From the NCBI RefSeq assembly GCF_019977315.1, contig NZ_AP024652.1, forward strand, positions 3,658,001-3,722,000: a stretch of DNA of 64,000 bases, in the 5' to 3' direction. This DNA comes from Arthrobacter sp. StoSoilB22. Its GTDB lineage: Bacteria > Actinomycetota > Actinomycetes > Actinomycetales > Micrococcaceae. A program made the translations under genes and the position numbers. The notes under the pieces are model-generated. The model was not told where the DNA came from, searched no databases, and was given only the letters and a program-made list of their open reading frames with translations. This document shows positions 34,785 to 43,838 of the stretch, in pieces. The stretch's first letter is position 1, and each line of letters begins with the position of its first letter.

Positions 34785-35423
34785 ATGGACCGCCGCGCGT
34801 ATCGTGAGGATATGACTGACACCGGCACGGCCCCCACCACGGGCGTGCTCCTCGCTGCAGGCGCCGGAACACGGCTGGGCCGTGGCCCCAAGGCGCTGCT
34901 CCCCTTCCGGGGCAGGACTTTGGTGGAAGTCTTGGCCGACACCCTGTTCGACGGCGGCTGCCGCGAAGTTGTGGTGGTGCTCGGCGCGGAGGCCGACCAC
35001 GTCCGGCGGAGCACCGATTTGGGCACTCATACGGTGGTGGAGAACCAGAACTGGGCCAAAGGAATGGCCGGTTCCTTCCGCGCCGGCATTGACGCGGCCA
35101 CGCCAGGCAACAGCATCATGGTGGCGCTGGTGGACCAGCCCGGGTTAACCCCGACGGCGGTGAGCAGGCTGCTGGGCAGCCACCGTCCCGGCCGGGTCAC
35201 CGCAGCCGCATACCCTGATGAGCACGGCCACCTGAAACGCAGGCACCCGGTGATTATCGACGTCGGGCTTCGCTCCGAAGCGGCCGCAGCCGCGAATGGT
35301 GACACGGGTGCGCGCTCCTTCCTCAAGGCGCATCCCGGCCTGGTGGACTTGGTGGACTGCAGCGACCTCTGCTCCGGCGAAGACCTGGACACCAAGGATC
35401 AACTGCATCTTTTGGACGGGTAG
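34785..35423 (+). CDS. MobA/MocA-like nucleotidyltransferase (molybdenum-cofactor related)
   Basis: This 212-residue protein has an NTP-transferase fold: GVLLAAGAGTRLGRGPKALLPFRG (nucleotide-binding loop, about residues 20-43), VVVVLGAEADHV and a metal-binding MVALVDQPGLTP. The MocA-type enzymes link CTP to molybdopterin for xanthine-dehydrogenase-class enzymes. Its neighbours, molybdenum-dependent xanthine dehydrogenase and XdhC, fit that role. ATG 34785 is 11 bases after AGGAG; ATG 34812 gives a shorter, equally typical N-terminus, so the start is uncertain. Confidence 0.87.
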   Translation: MDRRAYREDMTDTGTAPTTGVLLAAGAGTRLGRGPKALLPFRGRTLVEVLADTLFDGGCREVVVVLGAEADHVRRSTDLGTHTVVENQNWAKGMAGSFRAGIDAATPGNSIMVALVDQPGLTPTAVSRLLGSHRPGRVTAAAYPDEHGHLKRRHPVIIDVGLRSEAAAAANGDTGARSFLKAHPGLVDLVDCSDLCSGEDLDTKDQLHLLDG

Positions 35424-35442
35424 AGGCGGGTAAGTTAGGGGC

Positions 35443-35910
35443 ATGATCCGCATCGAAACTGATGATCTCGCGCGCCCTGATGTCCATCAGCTCCTGAGCG
35501 AGCACTTGGCCGATATGTTCGCCACCTCCCCTGCGGAGAGTGTTCATGCCCTGGACCATTCGGCGTTGTCGCACGAGTCGATCACGTTCTGGACTGCACG
35601 CGAGGACGGGGTTCTGCTGGGATGTGGGGCGCTGAAGGTGCTCTCTTCCGGGCACGCCGAGATCAAGTCCATGCGGACCACAGCCAGTGCCCGCGGACGT
35701 GGTGTGGCCACGCTGATGCTTGAGCACATTGTGGCCGAGGCGGCCCGGCGGGGCTACGAGCGCGTGAGCCTGGAGACAGGAACGGAAGACTACTTTGCTC
35801 CTGCCCGCAGGCTATATGCCCGGCACGGATTTACGGAGTGCCCGCCGTTCGGGGACTACACCCTGGATCCCAACAGCGTGTTCATGGAGCTCACCGTCTC
35901 ACCCAAGTAA
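35443..35910 (+). CDS. GNAT-family N-acetyltransferase
   Basis: This 155-residue acetyltransferase has the acetyl-CoA loop SARGRGVATLMLEHIV (about residues 86-101, R-G-x-G-x-A variant) and the C-terminal LYARHGFTECPPFGDYTLDPNSVFMEL typical of the YafP/ElaA-related group. It begins 19 bp after the nucleotidyltransferase stop. Its last codons (CCC AAG TAA) form the left border of a REP-like palindrome, so the repeat overlaps the gene's end. The substrate is unknown. Confidence 0.88.
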   Translation: MIRIETDDLARPDVHQLLSEHLADMFATSPAESVHALDHSALSHESITFWTAREDGVLLGCGALKVLSSGHAEIKSMRTTASARGRGVATLMLEHIVAEAARRGYERVSLETGTEDYFAPARRLYARHGFTECPPFGDYTLDPNSVFMELTVSPK

Positions 35911-35966
35911 GTCGCAGCAGAGCGCGTTTTGACGGCTCAAAACGCGCTCTGCTGCGACTCAGTTGG
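35903..35966. repeat. REP-like palindrome, family A copy 2
   Basis: A perfect 22-bp stem (35911-35932 with 35937-35958) closes a CGGC loop. The borders CCAAGTAAGTCGCAG and CTGCGACTCAGTTGG match copy 1 at 21378. The inner stem differs (CAGAG/CTCTG instead of TTAAG/CTTAA) with matching changes on both arms. It lies between convergent gene ends. Confidence 0.85.
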
Positions 35967-35991
35967 TTGCGGGGTGGGTGGGTGAGTTGGG

Positions 35992-38835
35992 CTACACGGG
36001 CGCAGTGGTGCGGTCGCGGAGCGCCAGGTAGATCTTGTCCCGCGCGATGGGCAGCTCGCCGAAACGGATTCCGGTTGCGTTGCGGATCGCGTTGGCCAGG
36101 GCGGGAGCCACGGGGTTGAACGGGCTCTCGCTCATGGACTTTGCACCCAGAGGGCCGGTGGAGTCGTTAGTGGTTGCGAAGTAGACCTCGCTCCGGGGCA
36201 CGTCCGCGAACGACGGAATGTGATATTGCCGCAGGATGTCCGTGGTGACGCGTCCGGCGTCGTCCACTTTCACTTCCTCGTACAGCACCGCGCCGAGCGC
36301 CTGCGCAATGCCGCCCTCGATCTGGCCGCGGCACTGCCGCGGATTCACCACAACACCGGCATCGGCGGCCTGGACACTTTGCAGGATCCGCAGCTCACCG
36401 GTTCCCGTATTAACAGCAACCCTGAACCCGTGCACGTTGAATGCGACCGACCGCGGCGTTCCTCCCCAGTTGCCGTCCGTGGCGAGCCGAACGCCTTGCA
36501 GCCGGGCGGCGTCGACGATTTCTTTCAGCTCCACCGTGCGATCGCCGCATTCAACGGCGCCATCCACCAAACGGCAATCCGTCAGGGCGGCTCCCGTCAA
36601 CGACGCCGCAACCGTCTGGATCCGCGTGGCGAGTTCCAGCGCGGCCCCGAGCGTCGCCTTCCCGGCCACCACCGTGCCGGCAGAACCGAACGCACCGGTG
36701 TCGTGCTCCACGAGGTCGGTATCCGACTGACGCACGGTCACTTTGGACGCGGTCGTGGCCAGCGCGGTGGCAGCCAGTTGCGCATGAACAGTTGTGGTGC
36801 CGTTCCCGAATTCGGCAGTACCGACGTCGACGGCGAACCTTCCGTCCGCTTCCAGGCTCACCCGGGTGTGGGCGAAGTGGCCGCGGGGCGGGACGGTGTC
36901 GATCATGGACAAGGCCGAGCCCTCCCCCACCACCCAGTCCGGCCCCAGATCATCCAAGCCCGCGGCGCGGTAGCGTTCCTTGCCACGGTCCAGCGCGTCC
37001 CGGACCAACGCCACGCACTGGTCCAGGCCGTAGCTGCCGTAGTGGACGTCTTCCTCGGGCTCGGGTGTTGTGGAGAGCATGTGATCGCCGGGCCGAACCA
37101 TGTTCTTGAGCCGGAACTCGAGCGGATCCATGCCGATGCCGATGGCGAGTTCGTCAATGGCCGACTCGATCGCGAAGATCATCTGGCTCAACCCATAGCC
37201 CCGAAAAGCGCCTGCTGGGACGGTGTTGGTGTAGACCGCGTGGGCGTCAACCTTCTTGTTCACACACTTGTAGACGGCCAGCGATTCTCCACAGCCGTGG
37301 AACATCACACCGGGAGCGTGGTTTCCGTAGGCGCCGGTGTTGGTAAGGACGTCCAGCTGGAGCGCTGTGAGATACCCATCGCGGCTGGCGCCGGCCTTGA
37401 GCTTGATGGTGAAGGGGTGCCGGGTGGTGGTTGACGTGAACTGCTCCGTGCGGGTGAACTCCAACTGCACCGGCCTGCGAAGGGCCAGGGCCGCGAGGGC
37501 TACAAGATCCTCAGTGAGGACTTCCTGTTTTCCGCCGAATCCGCCGCCAACCCTGCCGGCAACTACGCGGATGGTCTCCGGCGCCAGGTTGAACACCCGG
37601 CTCAGGGTCCTCTTCACCAGGAAGGGAACCTGCGTGGAGGACCGGATCATCAAGCGGCCATCCTCATCAAGCCAGGCAATGGACGCGTGGGTTTCCATGG
37701 CCACGTGCTGGACCCGCTGCGTCTTGTAGGTGTGCTCGTGGATAAAGTCGGCAGCCGCGAAGCCGTCGGCCACGCTACCCAGTTCGGCGTGGACCTCGGC
37801 CACTACGTTGTGATGCGGGCGGGAAATCCGGGAGAAGACGCCGTCCTTTTCACCGTGAATCGCCGGGGCGCCGGGGAGGATGGCTTCCTGCGGAGTGAAC
37901 ACCGGTTCCAGGAGTTCGTACTGCACTTCCAAGGCCCGCGCACCAGCCTCGGCTGCGCCCACGGACTCAGCCACCACCGCTGCAACCCGTTGCCCGATGA
38001 ACCGCACCACGTTGTCCAGCACACGGGTGTCGTCGGGGTCGTCCGTGTAATTCTCGTGTTGGGCTGTGGAGAACAGAAGCTGCGGAGCATCCTCATAAGT
38101 GAAGACCGCCACGACGCCGGGAACTGCCAGAGCAGGCGCTTTGTCGATGGACACGATCCGGGCATGCGGGTGCGGCGAACGCAGCAACTTCATGTGCAGC
38201 AAGCCCGGAAGTTGCTCAGCCGGAACATCAAGGGTGTAACGGGCAGTTCCGGTGACGATCGCCTGGCCGGCGGGTGCCGGAACGTTGTCGCCGAGCTGGC
38301 CCGGCGTCGCTTCTACAGCGACTGGCGGCTGAGTACCCGACACGGAATGCGCCCCCGAAACTGTCTGGGCCCCCGAAACGTCCGCACCGGCGTCGTGCTG
38401 GTGATCGCTGCCGTGGCCACAGACCGCGTCCGCGATGGAGCGGTAGCCGGTGCAGCGGCACAGATTGCCCTTGAGGTTGCGGGGCAGGTTGGCGCGCTGC
38501 TCGTCGTCGAACGTTGCAGCGGTCATCATCATGCCGGCGGTGCAGAAACCGCACTGGAACCCCTGGGCCTCCAGGAACTGCTCCTGCACAGGGTGCAGCC
38601 CATCAGCGGAGGCGAGGCCCTCGATGGTGGTGACCGCTTTGCCCTCGGCACGGACAGCAGGGTAAATGCAGCTGTGGACGGGCATGCCGTCAACGTGCAC
38701 GGTGCACGCACCGCAGTCACCGCCGTCGCAGCCTTTCTTGACGCCAAAATTGCCCTCTTCGCGGAGGAACGTGCGCAAGCACTGGCCGGGGCGGGGGGTG
38801 GCCTGCGAGGCAGTTCCGTTGATCTCAATTGCCAT
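35992..38835 (-). CDS. Xanthine dehydrogenase, fused 2Fe-2S and molybdopterin subunits
   Basis: This 947-residue fusion starts with two 2Fe-2S modules: [14 protein letters not shown] (about 40-53) and [11 protein letters not shown] with CRCTGY (about 95-135). A linker of about 55 residues then leads into the molybdenum domain ([43 protein letters not shown]). The final [19 protein letters not shown] segment holds the Glu position needed for hydroxylation. It oxidises hypoxanthine/xanthine to urate, with FAD supplied by the adjacent subunit. ATG 38835 follows AAGGAGG; the upstream extension is Pro/Arg-rich and rejected. It overlaps the FAD-subunit gene by 11 bp. Confidence 0.92.
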   Translation of the reverse strand: MAIEINGTASQATPRPGQCLRTFLREEGNFGVKKGCDGGDCGACTVHVDGMPVHSCIYPAVRAEGKAVTTIEGLASADGLHPVQEQFLEAQGFQCGFCTAGMMMTAATFDDEQRANLPRNLKGNLCRCTGYRSIADAVCGHGSDHQHDAGADVSGAQTVSGAHSVSGTQPPVAVEATPGQLGDNVPAPAGQAIVTGTARYTLDVPAEQLPGLLHMKLLRSPHPHARIVSIDKAPALAVPGVVAVFTYEDAPQLLFSTAQHENYTDDPDDTRVLDNVVRFIGQRVAAVVAESVGAAEAGARALEVQYELLEPVFTPQEAILPGAPAIHGEKDGVFSRISRPHHNVVAEVHAELGSVADGFAAADFIHEHTYKTQRVQHVAMETHASIAWLDEDGRLMIRSSTQVPFLVKRTLSRVFNLAPETIRVVAGRVGGGFGGKQEVLTEDLVALAALALRRPVQLEFTRTEQFTSTTTRHPFTIKLKAGASRDGYLTALQLDVLTNTGAYGNHAPGVMFHGCGESLAVYKCVNKKVDAHAVYTNTVPAGAFRGYGLSQMIFAIESAIDELAIGIGMDPLEFRLKNMVRPGDHMLSTTPEPEEDVHYGSYGLDQCVALVRDALDRGKERYRAAGLDDLGPDWVVGEGSALSMIDTVPPRGHFAHTRVSLEADGRFAVDVGTAEFGNGTTTVHAQLAATALATTASKVTVRQSDTDLVEHDTGAFGSAGTVVAGKATLGAALELATRIQTVAASLTGAALTDCRLVDGAVECGDRTVELKEIVDAARLQGVRLATDGNWGGTPRSVAFNVHGFRVAVNTGTGELRILQSVQAADAGVVVNPRQCRGQIEGGIAQALGAVLYEEVKVDDAGRVTTDILRQYHIPSFADVPRSEVYFATTNDSTGPLGAKSMSESPFNPVAPALANAIRNATGIRFGELPIARDKIYLALRDRTTAPV

Positions 38836-39763
38836 TCGGGGCCTCCTTCTGCTGGGTGCTTGATGTGGTGGGCTGGGTGGACAGCTGGGGCGAGGTGTTA
38901 TGCGGCGGCCAAAAATCACCGGACACGCTCATGGACTCGCCCAGCAGCTCCGCCCTGATCTCCTCGGCAAGCTTGAACGTCATGTCCCGCCGCCAGGCAG
39001 GGAGCCCGTGGATGTCGTCGTGGTACAGCGGCCACGGAATGGAATCGCCGACGGCGTCAGCCAGCGTCCCGGCGTCAGGAACCTGACCTGCGGGGAACCT
39101 CAGTTGCACAGGCCGTTTAGTGGACGCGGTGACGGTGATGACCAGGGCGCCGTCGGGATCGAGCCGCCCGATCAGGAGCACACCGGAACGGCCAAGGTTG
39201 CTAAGCGATAAACGCCGGAAAGCGACGCGGGCGGACAATGCGGACGCGGGAAGATGGATGCTGCGGAGCAGTTCCCCCGGTGCCAGGAGAGTCTGCATAT
39301 CCCCGGTGACGACATCCGCCACCGGAACATCCCGGCTGCTGCCGTCCGGGCTGAGGATGGTGGCGACGCCGTCCAGGCCTGCGCAGAGTGAGGTCATTGG
39401 CCCCGCCGGCAGGCCGGTGCAGATGTTGCCACCCACGGTGGACATGTTCCAGATCTTGAACGAGGCCACGAACGAGTCGCAGCACGGGCGGATCAGTGCC
39501 AGTCCGGGCCATTCACGGTTGGCTGCTTCCGCGGCCAGCGGCAGGGCGTAGAGCTCCGCGACAGTGCAGGTGGCGGCCAGTTCGACGCCCTGGTCAGTGA
39601 AAGTGATAGTGGGCCATTCTGCTTGGCCGAGGTCAAGGAGCCGCTTCAGGACGTTGCTGCCGTAGGAGAAGAGGACCGTTCCTCCGGCGAGCCAGGCGTC
39701 GCCGTCGCGCCATTGTGCCGGGTCCGTGGTGGGGACCACGGCCTCGATCGTGTTCATGTCCAT
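38825..39763 (-). CDS. Xanthine dehydrogenase FAD-binding subunit
   Basis: This 312-residue protein has the FAD-binding fold of molybdenum hydroxylases: GDAWLAGGTVLF (about 20-31), a TFTDQGVELAATCTVAEL strand region, then IWNMSTVGGNICTGLPAGPM (about 104-123) holding FAD. The C-terminus is a Ser/Thr/Gln tail. AGGAGGACCC precedes ATG 39763. It overlaps xdhC upstream by 10 bp and the fused subunit downstream by 11 bp, so the three genes form a tightly coupled operon transcribed leftward from about 41.0 kb. Confidence 0.92.
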   Translation of the reverse strand: MDMNTIEAVVPTTDPAQWRDGDAWLAGGTVLFSYGSNVLKRLLDLGQAEWPTITFTDQGVELAATCTVAELYALPLAAEAANREWPGLALIRPCCDSFVASFKIWNMSTVGGNICTGLPAGPMTSLCAGLDGVATILSPDGSSRDVPVADVVTGDMQTLLAPGELLRSIHLPASALSARVAFRRLSLSNLGRSGVLLIGRLDPDGALVITVTASTKRPVQLRFPAGQVPDAGTLADAVGDSIPWPLYHDDIHGLPAWRRDMTFKLAEEIRAELLGESMSVSGDFWPPHNTSPQLSTQPTTSSTQQKEAPNGN

Positions 39764-41013
39764 GGGTCCTCCTGAGTGAGGTGTTGGGCAGCCGCCTGTA
39801 TCGGGGTTGGACTAATCGGGGCTGGGTGAATGGGGCCGGTGCTGTCCCTGAGGGAAGGAAACCCGGGGGTGCTGGTTTGTCCGCCGGCACCGCGGTGGGC
39901 GATGATTTCTGCCGTGATGGACACGGCGACCTCGGCAGGAGTCACGGCGCCGAGGTTCAGGCCGATGGGCGAGTGCAGCCGTTCCAGGGACTCCAACGGC
40001 GTGCCTGCCTCAAGCAGGGCGTCGATCCGTTGGCGGTGGCTGCGCCGCGAGCCCATTGCCCCAACATATGCCAGCCTCAACCGGAGGGCGCTTTCGAGCA
40101 AGGGGACATCGAACTTGGGGTCGTGGGTCAGGATGCACACCACCGTGCGGGCGTCGATGCGTCCTGCCGCTGCCTCCGATTCGAGGTAGCGGTGCGGCCA
40201 CTCGGTGACCACTTGCTCTGCTCCGGCAAAGCGGCTCTGCGTCGAGAAGGCAGGCCGGGCGTCGCAAAGGGTGACGTTGTAGCCGAGCAGCTGCCCGGCA
40301 GGCAGAAGGGCTGCGCTGAAGTCGTTGGCACCGAAGATCAGCATCCGTGCTGCCGGCAAACGGCTTTCGACAAACAGCGTGATGGGCTCCGGCTGGGCTT
40401 CTTCCTGTGGAGGCATGGCCAGCCTTTCGGTGGTCATCCAGCCATCGATGCATCCCTCCGGCGGCGCCAAGCGAACCAGGCCGGCACGGCCGCCTTGGAG
40501 CAGCGGCTCCAGCTGGGCAGCGGCAGCGAAAAGTGTGGAGGGGTGGTCGCCCAGCAATTTGGCGAGTTCCTCGGATTCCATGGCACGGAACCGGACAGGA
40601 TCATGGACCACCATGACTCCCCCCTCAGCATCGAGCCGGCGGATCAGGGCCGCTGGACGCTTCGCTTCAGCAAACACGGAAAGTTCGGGCGATCCAGCCA
40701 TGAGCGGCTGGATGTGGACTTCCAGTTCCCCTCCACAGGTGAGTCCAACGGCGAACGCGTCCTCGGAACTGTAGCCAAAAGACTCAAGGCGAGGGCCGCC
40801 GTCGCGCATTGCTTCCAAGGCCGCCTCCACCACGGCGCCTTCCACGCAACCTCCGGACAAGCTGCCCAGGATTTCGCCGTCTTCGGAGACCATCATGGAA
40901 GTCCCCAGGGGCCTCGGCACGGAGCCGCCGGTCCCTACGATCGTGGCCACAGCACACAATTGGCCGGAGACCGCAGGCCGCCAGCTGCCCAGTGAAGGCA
41001 TCAGATCCAGCAT
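39754..41013 (-). CDS. xdhC: XdhC/CoxI-family molybdenum-enzyme maturation protein
   Basis: This 419-residue protein has the XdhC_CoxI N-terminal domain (ATIVGTGGSVPRPLGTSMMVSEDG, then GSLSGGCVEGAVVEAA at about 52-67 with the conserved Cys). A C-terminal Rossmann domain (RMLIFGANDFSAALLPAGQLLGYNV) ends with LTHDPKFDVPLLESAL and YVGAMGSRRSHRQRI. XdhC binds sulfurated molybdenum cofactor and inserts it into xanthine dehydrogenase. It is the first gene of the xdh operon. No IclR-type palindrome is seen in its own upstream gap. Confidence 0.93.
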   Translation of the reverse strand: MLDLMPSLGSWRPAVSGQLCAVATIVGTGGSVPRPLGTSMMVSEDGEILGSLSGGCVEGAVVEAALEAMRDGGPRLESFGYSSEDAFAVGLTCGGELEVHIQPLMAGSPELSVFAEAKRPAALIRRLDAEGGVMVVHDPVRFRAMESEELAKLLGDHPSTLFAAAAQLEPLLQGGRAGLVRLAPPEGCIDGWMTTERLAMPPQEEAQPEPITLFVESRLPAARMLIFGANDFSAALLPAGQLLGYNVTLCDARPAFSTQSRFAGAEQVVTEWPHRYLESEAAAGRIDARTVVCILTHDPKFDVPLLESALRLRLAYVGAMGSRRSHRQRIDALLEAGTPLESLERLHSPIGLNLGAVTPAEVAVSITAEIIAHRGAGGQTSTPGFPSLRDSTGPIHPAPISPTPIQAAAQHLTQEDPWT

Positions 41014-41359
41014 GGCAACACATCCTTATTCCAGGTGTCCCGGCGGGGTGGCCCGTCCGGAGCAGTGCGCGATCTTGCCTCATATTCTCATTGACAGAGG
41101 ATGTTGAGGGGTAGTCGCAGGTAATCAGCAAAAGTTCAATCAGCAAGAGTTCATAGGAACGGGGGCAAGGGCTTCATCTCCCTGCCCCCGTTCCCTGACG
41201 GAGCGCGCGGTAACCAGCCGCCGCCCGCCGTCGTGCCTTTTCCAGTCCGTAAAGGCGGGAAGGACCACGACGGCGGACGCCTATTCGTGCGGTGGGTACC
41301 GGCGGACCGTCGATCAGAGTGCCGGAATGGTGCCCGCCGGCGCGGGGTGCGGCTCCTGG
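41014..41359. other. 346-bp gap between xdhC and purine permease
   Basis: The right part should hold the xdhC promoter region; no clear -35/-10 pair or operator palindrome stands out. A strong hairpin at 41156-41194 and a weaker one at 41226-41275 (CGCCGTCGTG/CACGACGGCG) probably end the permease transcript. No coding potential is seen. Confidence 0.6.
41156..41194. terminator. Hairpin downstream of purine permease
   Basis: GGAACGGGGGCAAGGG (41156-41171) pairs with CCCTGCCCCCGTTCC (41180-41194), leaving one A bulged. There is no T-run on either side, so the assignment rests on stem strength and position. Confidence 0.6.
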
Positions 41360-42925
41360 TTAGACGCCCATCAGGGCGTTGATGGGGCCCCGGGCGAAGT
41401 AGATGATGAAGCCCGCCGTGACAACCCACATCAGCGGGTGGACCTTCTTGGCCTTGCCCGACGCCGCGCTAATGACGGCGAAGGAGATGAAGCCGACACC
41501 GATGCCGTTGGCGATGGAGTACGTCAGGGGCATGGTCACGATGGTCAGGAACGCCGGGAGTGCGATGGAGAACTTGGTGAACTTGATCTCCCGGATCTGG
41601 GCCATCATCATGGCACCCACTACCACCAGGGCTGCAGCTGCAACTTCCAGCGGAACCACGGAGGTGAGCGGTGTGAAGAACATGGAACCCAGGAACAGCA
41701 AGCCGGTGACCACTGAGGCCAGGCCGGTGCGTGCGCCTTCGCCGATGCCCGCCGCCGAGTCGATGTACACGGTGTTGGACGAACCGGACGTTGCGCCGCC
41801 CACCACTGCGCCCATGCCTTCAACAATGAAGGCCGACTTCAGCTTGGGGAACGTACCGTCCTTGTGTGCCACGCCAGCGCTCTTGGCCAGGCCCGTCATG
41901 GTGCCCATAGCGTCGAAGAAGTTGGTGAACACCAAAGTGAAGACCAACATGGTGGCCGCCAATCCGCCGATCCTGGCGAAGGAGCCGAACAGATCGAACT
42001 GGCCTACCAGGCTCAGATCCGGGACCGAAACCAGCTGGCTGGACAGGATGGGGACATTCAGGTGCCAGCCGCCGGGGTTCTGGGCGCTTCCGGGACCAAT
42101 CCGGAACACGGCCTCGGCTACAGCGGCGAGGACAGTGGTGGCGACGATGCCGATCAGCAGGCCGCCCTGGATTTTGCGTGCCACGAGGATGCCCATGGTC
42201 AGCAGTCCAACAATGAAGACGAGGGTGGGGATGGACGTGATGGAGCCGTTGTCCCCCAGCTGAACCGGCGGTCCGCCTGTGGTGGCGCGGACAAAGCCGG
42301 AGTCCACGAAGCCAATGAAGGCAATGAACAGGCCGATGCCAACGGTGATGGCGGCCTTGAGCTCCTTGGGGACTGCCTTGAAGATCGCCGTCCGGGCTCC
42401 GGTGGCACCGAAGATGACGATCAGGATGCCGTTGATAACCACCAGGCCCATGGCTTCGGGCCACGTGACTTCCTGAATGACCGCGACGGCGAGGAACGAG
42501 TTGATGCCCAGGCCGGCGGCAAGGCCGAACGGGAGGTTCGCGACGAGACCGAAAATGATGGTCATGACGCCGGCGGTCAGGCCGGTGACGGCGCCTACTT
42601 GCGCAGCCGACAGCCACCCCCCGGCAACGTCCACAGGGGCGTTGTCTGCCGAGAAACCACCCAGGATGAGCGGATTGAGGATGACGATGTACGCCATGGT
42701 GAAGAAGGTGACCAAGCCGCCGCGGAATTCGCGGGCCAACGTGGAGCCACGCTTGGAGATCTGGAAGAACTTATCCAGGAAGGAGTTCGACACCGGGGGC
42801 TTCTTGTTGCCATCTGCCAAGCCGGTTGCCGTGTGCTTTGCAGCTGTGGGCTCTGCGCCGTCTCCCTTGGGAAAGAGTGCAGCCTGCTTCTCAGCTGAAT
42901 TGTCCAGGATTGTCATGTCAGCCAC
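41360..42925 (-). CDS. NCS2 purine permease, AzgA/PbuG-like (guanine/hypoxanthine/adenine)
   Basis: This 521-residue membrane protein has a soluble N-terminus of about 60 residues and 12-14 hydrophobic segments. AzgA-like hallmarks are REFRGGLVTFFTMAYIVILNPLIL, FGLAAGLGINSFLAV, FTNFFDAMGTMTGLAKSAG and GGATSGSSNTVYIDSAAGIGEGARTGLAS. It imports guanine, hypoxanthine or adenine with protons. It lies 6 bp after the guanine deaminase stop in the same transcript, so uptake and deamination of guanine are co-expressed. Confidence 0.93.
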   Translation of the reverse strand: MADMTILDNSAEKQAALFPKGDGAEPTAAKHTATGLADGNKKPPVSNSFLDKFFQISKRGSTLAREFRGGLVTFFTMAYIVILNPLILGGFSADNAPVDVAGGWLSAAQVGAVTGLTAGVMTIIFGLVANLPFGLAAGLGINSFLAVAVIQEVTWPEAMGLVVINGILIVIFGATGARTAIFKAVPKELKAAITVGIGLFIAFIGFVDSGFVRATTGGPPVQLGDNGSITSIPTLVFIVGLLTMGILVARKIQGGLLIGIVATTVLAAVAEAVFRIGPGSAQNPGGWHLNVPILSSQLVSVPDLSLVGQFDLFGSFARIGGLAATMLVFTLVFTNFFDAMGTMTGLAKSAGVAHKDGTFPKLKSAFIVEGMGAVVGGATSGSSNTVYIDSAAGIGEGARTGLASVVTGLLFLGSMFFTPLTSVVPLEVAAAALVVVGAMMMAQIREIKFTKFSIALPAFLTIVTMPLTYSIANGIGVGFISFAVISAASGKAKKVHPLMWVVTAGFIIYFARGPINALMGV

Positions 42926-42931
42926 CGGGCC

Positions 42932-43426
42932 CTAGTAGTCAATCCTGGAATCAAGCGTGTTCCATGTGGTGAACGGCTGGAGGGCCTCCGGAGCCTGGGG
43001 GTCGCCCAGTTCCAGCTTGGCTACCGGCATCAGCGCGTCCCGGTTGTCGTTCTCGAAGTATTCGTAGAAGACGGCGTCATCGAAGCCAACGGATGCGGCG
43101 TCGTGACGGTCTGCGGCAAAAAACACGCGGTCAACGCGTGCCCAGAGTGCGGAGGCCAGGCACATGGGGCATGGCTCGCAGCTGGTGTAGAGGGTTGCTC
43201 CGCTGAGATCGAAGGTGCCCAGTTCGCGGCAGGCGTTACGGATTGCCGTGACTTCTGCGTGTGCGGTGGGATCGTTCGTGGCGGTGACGCGGTTGACGCC
43301 TTCGAAGGCTCGTCCGTCCGCGGTGACAATGACGGCGCCGAAGGGGCCCCCACTGTTGAGGACATTGGCTGTTGCCAGCTCAATGGATGTGGCCAGGAAT
43401 TGCTCGGCCGTGACGGTTGTACTCAT
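42932..43426 (-). CDS. guaD: Guanine deaminase, cytidine-deaminase-fold type
   Basis: This is a 164-residue zinc enzyme. TAHAEVTAIRNACRELGTF (HAE, about residues 54-56) and SCEPCPMCLASALWARVDRVFFA (PCxxC, about 84-89) give the zinc ligands. The pattern and the domain-swapped C-terminal tail match Bacillus-type GuaD, which converts guanine to xanthine. It is the first gene of the guaD-permease operon and is divergent from the 8-oxoguanine deaminase; the gap between them carries a symmetric palindrome at 43638. Related tRNA adenosine deaminases are less likely given the purine context. Confidence 0.92.
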   Translation of the reverse strand: MSTTVTAEQFLATSIELATANVLNSGGPFGAVIVTADGRAFEGVNRVTATNDPTAHAEVTAIRNACRELGTFDLSGATLYTSCEPCPMCLASALWARVDRVFFAADRHDAASVGFDDAVFYEYFENDNRDALMPVAKLELGDPQAPEALQPFTTWNTLDSRIDY

Positions 43427-43838
43427 GTTGCGACTTCCTTAGTGCTGAGGAAGCCAGGTGACCTGTTTGGGGGCGCTACAGAGATGAGCTCCAGTTAGCT
43501 TGGTTACCAGGCTTCAGCATGTGCGATGAAGGTTAAGTTGCGCCTGGTAGATAGCTTCCCGAGGTCCGGGTGCCCGCCTTTGGCAGTTAGAGCGTAGCAC
43601 CAGGTTTGTGAGCCGCGCCATAGTTTTTTGAAAACTTAATTTCGTCATGCGAAATTACTTACCCTGCGGTCCTGGTGCCCGAATATGACCGCAGCCCGCC
43701 CGCAAGCGTTGACTGCCGTCGTCGAGCACTTTACGCTTTTCGGACTGGGCCGCGTTCTGACGGTCCGGCAACCTGGATCAGCAGACAGGGCCTAACTGAG
43801 CTGGAACGCATACATGCCGACCAGACAAGGAACCTGCA
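43427..43838. promoter_or_regulatory. 412-bp divergent control region between guanine and 8-oxoguanine deaminases
   Basis: The palindrome AATTTCGTCATGCGAAATT at 43638-43656 has 7-bp perfect arms around TCATG and extends by one more T/A pair on each side. It fits the WTTCC-N7-GGAAW-like sites elsewhere in the window (C at position 5, C and G at 12 and 13). The flanking sequence is locally AT-rich, suggesting promoters on both sides. No coding potential is seen. Confidence 0.65.
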
